A stretch of 64,000 bases of DNA, taken from Dichetophora obliterata. Its lineage: Eukaryota > Arthropoda > Insecta > Diptera > Sciomyzidae. The notes under the pieces are model-generated. The model searched no databases. It saw nothing but the letters and a program-made list of their open reading frames with translations, and was not told where the DNA came from. The stretch covers positions 93,905,342-93,969,341 of the forward strand of contig OY986436.1 of NCBI GenBank assembly GCA_963920525.1, read 5' to 3'. Positions 31,596 through 43,208 of this stretch are shown here, one piece after another (position 1 is the stretch's first letter; every line of letters begins with the position of its first letter). A program made the translations under genes and the position numbers.

Positions 31596-34247
31596 GTACT
31601 TAAAAATACTGTAAAAATTACAGCATTTTGACAATAGACTTTTGACAAGCAGAAAACTGACCCGTTCCCAAGATTTTTCTCTTCATTCCAGTTTTGAAAA
31701 GTTTTTGCTGGCTGTTTTTTACTTGCAAGAATTTTCATAAAATAAGAACAAAAACAAACATCTAAAACAAATGTTTTTAGTGTTTATTTACAAATGTTGA
31801 ATTTTCCATTATATGGGCAAATTTTTTTATCTAATTCTGCCATGATAGGCATATATCAAAAATTTTAAAAAAAATTAAAAATTTCAATCAATCAAAACTA
31901 TTTTTCGATTAGGGAAAACATACTTAAAATTATATTCATATTAATTTCTTCTGCAAAACCATTGAAGACTAATTTAACTTCATATGGGTATTTGCAGGAT
32001 GACCGACTTGTTTATAGCCTTAGTTTCTGTTTGTATTTCATATCAATGAGCAGTGCAGAGCCACATTAAAGGCTGAAGCAAGAGAAAAAATATATATTAA
32101 ATAAGCAAGAGAATTTTAGAAAAAAGAAAAAGTACAGATAAATAAATCTGGGGGGATGTCTGAGAGGAATGATATTTTCACAAAGAGAATTTTTAAAAAA
32201 GGCGGGTTTTTGCAAACTTTTAGGGGGTTTCTCAAATATAGTACAATAATTTTTTTAAATTTTTATTTGAAAAACATATTTTTATTCTTGTCATTTTCTG
32301 ATGCACAAGTAAAGCTGCTTAAAACGCAATGAAAAATTAGTTTATTCCAAAATCGCGCCAAAAAGAAACAATCGGGCGCAAAAACAGCAGCGACTAAATA
32401 ACTTATCGTTCAAGTCATCAACTATGACGGAGAACAATTTCACTCTTTGCGACATTAAATGTGGGGAGAGCGTATAAACGCACATGTGAGTTAACATTTA
32501 ACAGCTGTGGAAGCAAGAGCTCCAAGAATAAAACCAATGTACTCATCAACAAAAAGTGATGACTTCTACACAATACATCAGATTGGGGAATAAGAGTTGG
32601 GGGAATTCTTATGCCTCAAGATAAAAACCTGATTTCGAAATATCGTGAACAAATTTACTTCACCTATATCAAAATGTTAATTTTTTCATCATATAGTATA
32701 CTTTAGGAAACGTATCATTTATAAAACAAAAGTTGGTTCAAGAAAGAAACTAACAAAGTGATAAATCTCCAAATGATGTATTTAAAAATATTTTAACTTT
32801 TATTTTAATACCACTTCACGATTGAAAGGGAAAAATCATGTAGTCAAATCGGAATTATTAAAAAAAAATCTACACTGCCAACGCTAAACTCAAAATCAAA
32901 TAGATGATACACCACCACGTCGACTTGAAAATTACATTTTTGTAGTGATTTCCTAATGCAATTTTCTCCAAAATTCTAAATAAAAGATATATTAAAACCT
33001 ATCAATATTGAAAGGCAATGTCCTGTGGAATCAGATTCTGGCATCAAATCAAAAATCGTTAGTATAATGTAGAAACTGCATGCATTCTTCTTAGCATTTT
33101 TGGCGCGCGCGGTCTTTTTGGGCCAGATATAAATGCTCATGGTTGACAGTGACAGTTCTACAGCGCGCGTATTTGAGCATGCAAGAGACTTAAAGCGCGG
33201 GAGAGAGTCTTCTTGTTGACAAAGCAAAGGGTGAAAGGGGGCTAAATGAGCGCCATAATACCCAGAATTCCTGTGGAGCACCAAGAGGCATCGCCACATA
33301 AGTCAATTGTTATAAAAAGCGGCAAAAGCCTATAAGACTATTGCAGTCAATAAATTTAACCAACTTTCGAAACGATGCTCTGCTACTCACACAGCCCATA
33401 ATAATCCCATTTTTTACTGTATGGTTTAGAGGATTTAAAAGGCTGCATTTAGGTAAATGTATGCCAGACAGACAAATGCATGTAATCAAAGATGACGCAC
33501 TTACCTTTGACTGCAAAATTACTAATGTATGAGCTTTGGCTGGAACTCAGGAATCAGCATAAAAGTAAAATGTTCTTGATATCCTAGCTTATAATTATTT
33601 TCTTAACGACAGCACAGTTTATTCACAGAGTTAACAGTTCTAAAGTTGGAACGTATTAAGCACTTCCACGAATTTTCTAAAACTCCACGCCAACGTTGCA
33701 GATATGGGTGGGCAGCAGTTCTCGCTTATGTATTAAAATACGACACGGACTTACAATCGAAGGTTTTCCTGCACGCCTATTAAAATGTATAAATTAAACT
33801 GCAAAATAATATAATTGCAACAGCTCCTTGATTAAAGCTGACTAGACAGTTACACAATTAATGGCAGAAATGTAAAACTTTTTGTTTAACGAAAGCAGAA
33901 AAGCCAACGAGATCGTTCCGCACCGTCGTCCCAAAATGAAAATGAATGCAAATTTTAGCAAAGAACCACTAAACTGCGAATATCTCTCTCAGTTCTCAAA
34001 ACAACCAGCGAATTTTTTAATATAAAACAATTCGGCGGCAAATGGTTGACAGCTGTCAGCTGATTTGTCTGTGTTGGTGTTAAATTCCTGCATTTCAGTT
34101 TTGAGATGATCATGGATCATATGTATCCCGCCATATGGTAAATGAAATGCACAAAGCGTCAAAAGCAGCTGCTCCACTATGGTGAATTCCAATTCATTGA
34201 AATTTCTCAATCAGGGGCGAACTAAAAAATAAAATTTTGTAGCTTAA
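31596..34247. other. No gene recognised
   Basis: AT-rich text with short motif-free frames. No repeat termini with matching flanks were found. Confidence 0.5.
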
Positions 34248-35039
34248 AGGTATCTGCTTACTTTCGGCACGTAACGAAACGACACGAAACGACACCAAAC
34301 TACAATATATAACTACCATGTGTTCTTATGTATACATGCTCACTAAGCAACGACAAAACGGCAATGACTTTTGACGCCAACGAAAAAGCCAGTGGTGATT
34401 GTTTCAAAGAATTCTGACCGGCTTGTAGTTCTCTTTATTTACACAAATTACAATGGATTCCAACATTTTATTGTGCAAAGTAAAAAATTCGCCATCGATA
34501 GGTTGTTTTTAAAGCATAGGATAAATCAAAAATCTACGATTTTATTAGTTTTCTCCATCTTCTTCATTTAACAGCAAAGCTATTAAAGGTAATTGTGCAT
34601 TAGAAAATTCTGCGCTTATTTTTATATTGTTTTGTTTAATTAAAAATTTTGTTGCCGTTCCGTTAAGTGTGCATTATATTAAGGGTATTCTGAGGTAGTC
34701 TTGTTACGGTGTTAGATTGCTGAAGTGTTGATTATTTCAACAACCCAACAACAAAATGCACGTCTTGTCATATTTCAAGAACTCAACACTCTAACAATAC
34801 CTCGACCATATTGTTATGGGTGTTGGTAAGGTGTTGAATATTTTTGTTGTCAGTTAACAATCTATTTTTGACAGAAGTGTAGGTGCAGAAAAATAATTAA
34901 TTGAGGGTGTTCACACGTACATCAAAATTTCAACAATCTAACACCGTAACAAGACTACCTATGACTACCCCTTATTATGTTACCTTTTCGTATCCGTTAT
35001 AAAGTCATTTCGATACGTGCCGTAAGTGGGCAGAGAGCT
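34248..35039. mobile_element. MITE with TAA duplication, split by a second MITE
   Basis: The ends read AGGTATCTGCTTACTTTCGG and, reversed, AGCTCTCTGCCCACTTACGG, followed by CACGTAACGAAACGAC versus CACGTATCGAAATGAC. TAA flanks both ends (34245-34247, 35040-35042). Another MITE occupies 34682-34972. Confidence 0.75.
34682..34972. mobile_element. Nested 291-bp MITE
   Basis: The inverted repeats share GGTAGTCTTGTTACGGTGTT and then AGATTG. The outer ends are AGGGTATTC and AGGGGTAGTC. TATTA stands on both sides (34677-34681, 34973-34977). Confidence 0.75.
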
Positions 35040-35042
35040 TAA

Positions 35043-37276
35043 TGCAAAAGTGGTGTAATAAATAAGGTGTTAACAATTTTTTCACCTCTGTCAAAAAGCA
35101 AAATTAAGCAAAGTTATTGATGTTCCTGCACTATATCCAATTTAATTTGACTTTCGAGCAAGGCAATTCAAGGCACGACTACGATTTCCGGGCCGCAATT
35201 CGAAAGTGCTTTCTGGTAGAGAACCACAAAAAAAATATGATTGGCCAGACAAAAAATTGATTGCTCAACTAGATATCGAGCTATCAATTTTTTATTTTTT
35301 TTTTTTGCTAAAAGATCTTCAAAAACATCATTTTTTTAAATTATCCAATGGATCTAAAATATTGTTATGTTATTTGAAAGATAATGTATTAGATTAGAAA
35401 AGCTTAGGTATTTAAAAGATAATTAGATTACCTTTTCAATAGCTGCGTTCCTTTCGCCTTAATATGATCGCGATAACAAATTTTCTCAAAGGAACGGCAA
35501 GAAAAACGACTCTTAGAGGGCACTACCGTTGCAGTCAAAATTAAATTCAAACAAGCAATTATGATATAATTACTATTAGGTGTCATGAGAACGTGTGTCG
35601 TTAAAAACTGTTGTGAACTGTTATGGTAGCGATTCCTTAGTGAACGATGTTTTTCTCTGAATCTGTTTTGCTCTAAACGTCAGAAAAATTGTAAATTATT
35701 TAATTTAATTATTAATATTATGCAATTATATAAATAATTTAGGTGCAATTGTTGGCTCCGCTGAATGCGTCCAATGTGCATGACACACGCGGTTTGTTTT
35801 GTTTTCTTTTGTTTAGCATTCGATGGTAGCAGCTCGTGAGAAAATAGATAGCTGTCATGGTTATCTTATAGTCATTGTATCAAACAAACAAAATATTCAA
35901 AAAATTAAATGACAACTCATAAAAATATACAGGTGTAGCAACTGTGTTTCAAATCTTTTAAAGGCTATATCACAATTTTATATGGATAGCAAAAATAATC
36001 CTATTTGTTATAGGATTATTATTTTTGTTTTTGCTTTGCATGTAAAACAAAATAATCTGGATTATTTTGAAGCAAATGGAACGCAGCTAATGATATACAA
36101 TACTTATATCATTGCAAGCAATTTTTGTAATTCTATAAGCAAAACTATATCATATTTGAAGCTTGTAAACAAAAAACCTTTACTATTGAACCTTTCGTTT
36201 GATATATTAATATATATTTATATATTCTTTGCAATAAGCGAACATCAGCTATTTGATTTAGTAAAATTGAAGCCATTGTCCAAAACTGATCAACTACAAA
36301 ATTAAAATTTGTTTCACTGGCTAAAAAATCTTATTCATTCATATAAATATTACAGCTACAATTTTGCCTTAAGAACTGTTATTTACTGTTATGGTGATAT
36401 AAGAAAATGTGAAATAAGAATACAAAACAGCTTAGGTAAATATGCTTGAATTAACATTTTTCCGTACAAGGGAAAATCATTTCATTACAAAAAATATACC
36501 ATAAAAAATAAAATAAATTATATATATTATATACCATATGAAAGATAAATTTTCAAGCTTCAATAACTTAGTTATTATTATCCATTATAATAACGGTAGT
36601 TTTGAGAAACAAACAGTTCTATATAAACAAATACTTTACTTTTGCATAAAATATTTATAAATCATTAAATTCTCAACAGATTTCATTAATTTAAAATATA
36701 TCTGAAAGCCTTATGTAATACCTTTTAAATAATAACTTAAACAGCAATTTTAGCTATACACGAAGAAAAATATAGCCGAATTTCTTACCCGATCTAAAAA
36801 AAATTCCTAAAAAATCGATAACTTTAAAATATATGTGAAAGTCTTATGTAATACCTTTCAAATAATAACTTAAACAGCAATTTAAGTTATACACGAAGAA
36901 AAATATTGCTAAAAAAATTCCTAAAAAAATCAATAACTTGAGAACAAATCGATAAATCGATTTTTCCTTCTGCCATTCTCATTTTTTTAAAGTTCTTCAT
37001 GAATCCATTTTCAAATCGCGGCGCCCCGAAAATCGTATTCTCCTCCAATTCAAATTTGAACAGTATTGTCCATAGCATGACAAGCTGTATTTATTTTGGG
37101 TTGCTCCACAGTGGAGAATAAAATTGCCAATTTATTAAAAAATTATAACGTCGTCATTAATTCCATTTATTTTTTAAACTAGAGATTATTGATGTAAGAA
37201 TAGATAATCAAGAAATGTTGAATAATGTGTGGAGTTGTATAAGTTGAAAAGTGTGTGTTAAATAGTATGTGTTGAA
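35043..37276. other. No gene recognised
   Basis: AT-rich. A ~100-bp block (CTTAAACAGCAATTTNAGCTAT, ACACGAAGAAAAATAT) is tandemly repeated near 36700-36910. Open frames lack motifs. Confidence 0.5.
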
Positions 37277-38178
37277 CAGAGCTGGGTATTTTGCGATTAC
37301 AATTACTTTTCAAATACAATTACAGTAATCGTATTCTTTAAAAATTTACGATCACGACTACTGTAATTGTAGTGTAAGAAAAGTATTATTACGATTACTG
37401 TAATCGGTATACACGCAATTTACAATTACGATTAATGTAATTGTATAATAAAATCTATCGATTACATTATTCGTTATCAATGAAAAATTACAATTAAAAT
37501 TACTGTAATCGTAATCATATTTTTTGTAATTTACTATGCTTACTTACTATGTAAGTAAGTAAAAAAAATGTTCATGTGAAAGTTAAAAAATAAAAAAAAT
37601 AAACTGGCCATTTCAGCCCTTGGAAGGACTTTGACCTAGCTTCTATTGATCAATTGTGTTGTGCGTGTTATTAAATGTTTGATCACAAATGATCGAGAAC
37701 TGGACCTACGTGTTTTATGCCGACTCCGAACGGCTTTTGTTCTCAAGAAGCTTTACATGGCAATTTTTACTCTCTGAGGTTTGCCATTGTCTGCAGAGAG
37801 GTGACGACCGAACAGAAAAATTAGTTCAATTGAAAAAACTTTCTGTCTGAGCTGGAATCGAACCCGGGCTACCGCGGTTCTTTAGCTTAGGGGCCACGCA
37901 CTCTACCCACTAGGCTTCGGCCGCCACATGTGAAAGTCAGAAAGAGCGTGCCGCCGTGGACTATTCACAATTCCAGCGGGGCCCCACCACCAATAAAGAT
38001 TCTAGAAAAGAATGTGATATGTGTGAATTGCATCATGAGAAGTAAAGATTTGTGCAGTAATTATATTACAAAAAGAATGATTACGAATTCAGTAATGTTA
38101 TTATAATTCTACTGTTTTACAATTACTGTAATCGTAAGAAAGAATTTTTTTTTATTACAACTACAGTATTTGTAACTA
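37277..38178. mobile_element. hAT-like low-complexity element (GATTACAATTAC), split by SINE
   Basis: It starts CAGAGCTGGGTATTTTGCG, a hAT-style terminus similar to the one at 20518. It continues as degenerate ACGATTACTGTAATCG words, each partly palindromic. The same texture resumes beyond the SINE up to about 38178. The right terminus and target duplication are not resolved. Confidence 0.4.
37584..37926 (-). mobile_element. tRNA-derived SINE, copy B
   Basis: Reverse orientation of the family at 14300. Box B (reversed GGAATCGAACCC) and box A are both present. An 11-bp target duplication CATGTGAAAGT lies at 37573-37583 and 37927-37937. Confidence 0.9.
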
Positions 38179-38179
38179 G

Positions 38180-39649
38180 CTGCATTCCCGTGTTCATTTA
38201 TCTAGAGCGAGGCTCTATTTTATTCACAATACAAAAACAACAATTAGAACCACATTTCCCGTTTTCCGTTAAAGAGAAGTGAAAAAAAGCTTTTCACAGT
38301 AGTTTTCATTTAAATATTTCACTTTTTCACTCCACTGCGCACAAAAACGAGATTCTTGTCTGCCTAATGGAAAGTAGTTCCTGAATAGCATTTGAGAGTT
38401 GCTGAATGTCTTTTAAACAAAGCTTTTATGAAAATTAAATGTAAACAACGTTTTAGATGGTAGAAAACATTTACAAAAATGACTTTATTGAACATGATGA
38501 TGATTTTATTATGACTTCAACATTATTTTTATTGATTTATGTAGAGAAAACCTAAGGATTTTTAGGAGGAGACTTCGCGATTAAGAAAACTCATTCACCA
38601 GAATTGCGGAGGAACACTTTGACTTATATCGCTTTCTCAAAGCTATAAACTTGATTGAGAAAGTTAAACAATATATTAAAAATAAACAATAAAAAAGAAA
38701 AATATAATGCACTTTGCATAAATAAATATAACCAAGATAAGTTTTTCGGTAGCATAAGATAGCCGAAACTAATATAGTAAGTCGATAACGCGCGTTTGCA
38801 ACTGGCTTTAACTTTGTTTGCATCTCAGCAAAAAAAAAAACAGCTGTTGCCCTTTGAACACACAACGGGAATCACGTTTTTCGTGTGAAGCTGAAAACAC
38901 TTTTCATATGACGATAACGCAGAACGGGAATTGAACCCCAGCTCGATTTCTGTGTCTATTTCTGATCTTAAAATGCTGCCAAGTTTCAAGCATTTTTTAT
39001 CAAAACGATTATAGTTAGCAAATCTAAACAACTTATCAAATAATACACATATCTAGAAAAATATCAAAGTAGCTGTACTTTAAAAATTACACTAAATTGA
39101 AAACATAAATATTTTAATAGTATTTTGTTAAAAAATTATAAAAACTGTTTGAAGTGAAATTTTTGAAGTATAAAGAAATTTTTATTTTCAAATATATGTG
39201 TATGATTTTGATATCATTGGAAAGAAAATTAAACAAATAACAAATTTTATGCTCGAAAAAATTTAAACTTTACTGTTCGTTGCCAGCCGCTTTCCACTAA
39301 CGCTGAATTTTCATCCTTAAATAAGAGCGGCGGCGTTATGTTAGATGTTGTCAAAAAGTGTTTGGCATGTAAGCCGCATTCAGTGGAGTCAACACTTGTG
39401 AGCCGTTATGGTGGCGATAACTTAGTGAGCGATGTTTTTCTTTTAATATGTTGTTACTCTTAAAGTCAGAAAAGTAAATAAATAGTACCTTATAGTATAA
39501 TAGTTAATAATAAGTAGGTAATTTATTTACAACGGCTCTCATAATAATAATAATAATCCACCATTCAGTGGATTTTAACAAAACAGTTGCCAGCTGCTGA
39601 CTCCACTGAATGCAGGCATAGTGATGAATGACAAATTTTTCTCAGAAAT
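38180..39649. other. No gene recognised
   Basis: AT-rich text with short frames lacking motifs. Confidence 0.5.
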
Positions 39650-39654
39650 TACTA

Positions 39655-39935
39655 GGGGTATTCACGATTCAGTGCACTTGCCTGTGCAGTTGAGGACTTG
39701 AGGACTTGTGCACTTTACAAAAACAAAATGTACGTACGTCAAAAATCTGCACAAGTGCTTTTCTACTATTACCTTCAACTTGAGGACTTGAGCAGTTGTG
39801 CACTTGTGTGCATTGAAAAATTTTGACAGCTTTGAAATGGTGATGGTGGTGTGTTCACGAAAACCTAACTGCACAACTGCACAAGTGCTCAAGTCCTCAA
39901 CTGCACAGGCAAGTGCACTGAATCGTGAATACCCC
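39655..39935. mobile_element. 281-bp MITE with long perfect inverted ends
   Basis: A 48-bp perfect inverted repeat starts GGGGTATTCACGATTCAGTG. TACTA flanks both ends (39650-39654, 39936-39940). Inside, GAGGACTT/CACTTGTGCA words repeat directly. A degraded relative (TATTCACAATTTAGTACACT) lies near 60807. Confidence 0.85.
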
Positions 39936-39940
39936 TACTA

Positions 39941-41579
39941 TTTCATCGTTTTCTGCAGCCAACTTTACTTTCTAAAGCTCTGTCAAAATTGGATTTTCTG
40001 TTCTGTTATACGCAAAGTTCAGAGCGCTCAAACTTGAAATTTAGTAGATTTGACGCATTGATTTCATCTTCACACGAGCACAGCTCAGAAATAAATAAAT
40101 CCGGTGGGTTCCTTGATACATAATTAGAAAGGCCAATTTATTGCTTTTAAAATGACTTCTAAAAATAAGTTTTCCGTAAGTTAGTTTTTTGCTAAAAATA
40201 ATAATGTTCATCAAAGTAATGAAGTACCAATTAACCCATAACTCAAAAGAGAGTGAAAATAGACCCATATGATTTCTGCTCAACTCGACATCACCTTTAA
40301 TCTCTTTAAATAGTTGCACTCTATCGCGGGACACCTTGCATCGATATCACTAACGACAGCAACTTTGTTGCAATCACGCTTGGCCCTATTTTATATTGGT
40401 CAAGACTTGAAAGCAAGTTTTTTGACGTACCATTTTGGGCTTGCCGAAAGCGTCTACACTTGGAAGTAAATGAATTCAATTTCATGTCCTCTTTGCTTAT
40501 TTTCTTAAGAACAATATCATCAAAATAACTCACACACAAATTGGAGTACAACCAAATATAGCAACCTCGTCTTCATATGCGAAAAATAAAATGAAGCGCA
40601 ACGCCAAAATTGCGAATATAATAAAAGGAACATATAAAAATTGCCAGTACTTTTTTTTTATGGCAAAACAAGACAAGGTAGCTTTAGGGCTGAACGTGCT
40701 CTCTTTCATGGTGACCATAACTGTCAAACTCAGCCATTTTGCTATTTTTGCCTCTTTAGGTTTTCTCAGTGCATTCTCATTGGTTGCAGATTTTGTATGA
40801 GCTGTCAACTTCGTTTTGACAGTTTCGGTCACCGCCCTAACGTTACCTGGGGTGCGTTTACATAACCATTCTCCACCACTTTTTTGAGAATGGATGGTGT
40901 AAGTTTGATGTTTTTATTTTGTTATTAATATTTTATATTTATTTATATAAAACTTTTTTAATTAATATAGATAATCAATATAGAAAGCCAATGGTATGGA
41001 AAAAATAGTTTTTTAGCCATAAATTTTCATTGAAAAGATATATTAGGATAATTTTTTCACATAAACTATTTTCCACATATAGACTCGACTTTTTTGTAAA
41101 AAATATAAAAACAAGATTTTGAAAAAGATTTTGATGACAAAAATACTAAAACAGTTTGTGCTCAAAACTGAAAGAATTTTTGCTATAAATGAAACTGCTA
41201 TATGAAAAGTAGTCAAAAATTATATATTTACTTGTTTTAATTTTTACAAAAACTTTCTTTTTTGAAAAATAGATGAAAAATATATACTCAATTGAATGAA
41301 ATATATTTAAAAACAGCTGAGATATTTACATAGTAAGTCAAAACATTGATTTTCATATTGTTTTTTTCTCATTCGGTAACGACGTTTTGTGAAAAAGTTT
41401 TGGTACTAAAAATTTCTATAAATAAACTTCCATGCGAACGTTTTGATGACACTGGCTGTTCATGAACTCGTTAGCTTGGCTATTCTCACTTTTCATCATA
41501 TGTTTAATATATAAGGTAGCATAATATGTACTACCACCGAATCCCAGGACCAGCTCATAGCGTAATTACCAAGTACTAA
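39941..41579. other. No gene assigned; minus-strand frame chain noted
   Basis: Three overlapping minus-strand frames (40832-40530, 40551-40321, 40334-40041) run end to end in different phases. The first has a hydrophobic stretch FLYVPFIIFAILALRFILFF. I do not recognise a family. The rest is AT-rich. Confidence 0.4.
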
Positions 41580-41588
41580 TAGACTTAT

Positions 41589-41935
41589 GACGGCCGTAGC
41601 CTAGTGGGTAGAGTGCGTGGCCCCTAAGCTAAAGAACCGCGGTAGCCCGGGTTCAATTCCAGCTCAGACAGAAAAGTTTTTTCAATTGAACTAATTTTTC
41701 TGTTCGGTCGTCACCTCTCTGCAGACAATGGCAAACCTCAGAGAGTAATAAATTGCCATGTAAAGCTTCTTGAGAACATAAGCCGTTCGGAGTCGGCATA
41801 AAACACGTAGGTCCAGTTCTCGATCATTTGTGATCAAACATTTAATAACGCGCACAACACAATTGATCAATAGAAGCTAGGTCAAAGTCCTTCCAAGGGC
41901 TGAAATGGCCAGTTTATTTATTTTGTTTTTATAAG
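41589..41935 (+). mobile_element. tRNA-derived SINE, copy C
   Basis: Same boxes and body as copy A. The perfect 9-bp target duplication TAGACTTAT lies at 41580-41588 and 41936-41944. Confidence 0.92.
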
Positions 41936-41944
41936 TAGACTTAT

Positions 41945-42987
41945 TGGTATGACAGAAAATTTTCATACCTTGCTGTCAAAATATAATGCTGCCATAACTG
42001 GAAGTAAAAATCCGTAAGTTTTATATTATAATAAGTCCTAATTTGCAATCAGCAAAGTTACGGCATTTATTCACATCGATTTTTTGTTCGTTGAAGTAGG
42101 AGAGGCATTATTATTAAACATTATTAATAATAACAATACATTTTATAAAAAGTTAAACATATTGTCTTTAACGTTAAAGAAAATTCTACGTCATTTAAAA
42201 ATGTAAATTTATTAGTTTTTAAACATAAACAAAAAACTAGGGCATTTCTACACATTATTTTATATTCATTCGATTTCATCCCTTGTCCGATTAAAAAAAT
42301 TCCAAACATTTTTTCCCACAAAATTATTGAATTTAAAAGGTCAGTATTGACGCTGAATCTGACATTGTATGGGTCTGGGTTTCTAGGAACTTAACTCAAA
42401 TAAATCTACCTGGGTAATTATACCATGGCCTTGTCTATATTGATCAATCAAAGCAAATTCTCAATCACAAATGTCAACTCACCACGAAGTTCTGAATTGG
42501 TGAGTTTCATGACGTACATAAACACTTGTTTTCTACCGGTAGAGTTTAGCAGAGTGGTTGAGCATGACGTCACGACCAGAAGAGAATTTCTCAACTGAGT
42601 TATATAAACGCGCCACTGGTCTAGTTTTGCCATGGTACAGAGAAAAGGCCCAACCAAAATAGACGAAATGAGACGATAGCATTTTGACGAACGTCTGCAC
42701 TCGTTACGGATGTTTACGGATTTAACCCAAAATGAAACGATTGGCTCAACTCGTCTGAAACAGCTGATCAGTAGGCAATCGAGTATTATTTATTTATTTA
42801 TATTGTGCATTTTGTAATTTTTAATAAAGATTTGTGAAAAATGAGTGACATAATGGCGAAGTTGAAACAAATTGATAAAAATAAAATAAAAACGCACTCT
42901 GCACAGCTGTTGTTGACGAGTTTCCGTAAGTAGCAGTTCGGTTCTTATGGAATAATACGTCTTGTCAAACTGTTTCGTTTAGTTTCG
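41945..42987. other. No gene recognised
   Basis: It contains GGCCCAACCAAAATAGACG near 42649, resembling a MITE terminus, but no partner end was found. Confidence 0.45.
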
Positions 42988-43118
42988 TCAACGAGTATAT
43001 ATCTAGAAGAGTATTCACGCCTCGCTCGTTATTTTTTGCACGCTAATATTAGCCAACGAGTATATATTTATAAGAGTTTTCATTCGTCGCTCGTTACTTT
43101 TTACTCGCTAATATTAAT
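42988..43118 (+). repeat. Tandem duplication of a ~65-bp unit
   Basis: CAACGAGTATATATCTAGAA... and CAACGAGTATATATTTATAA... follow each other. Each ends GCTAATATTA. Confidence 0.75.
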
Positions 43119-43208
43119 CATCCATCGACAGAACAGGATATTTTGATGGGACATTTATTTTTATACCCCTTCAAAAGTGCGAGTTTGTTTACATTTTGTA
43201 TTCTATAT

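Noticed and set aside
35982..36305. 107-codon open frame on plus strand
   Set aside because: Rich in I, Y, N, K and L as random AT-rich sequence would give; no motif or context.
42649..42985. MITE resembling 28996-29467 starting GGCCCAACCAAAATAGACG
   Set aside because: No inverted partner end or TAA pair could be found.
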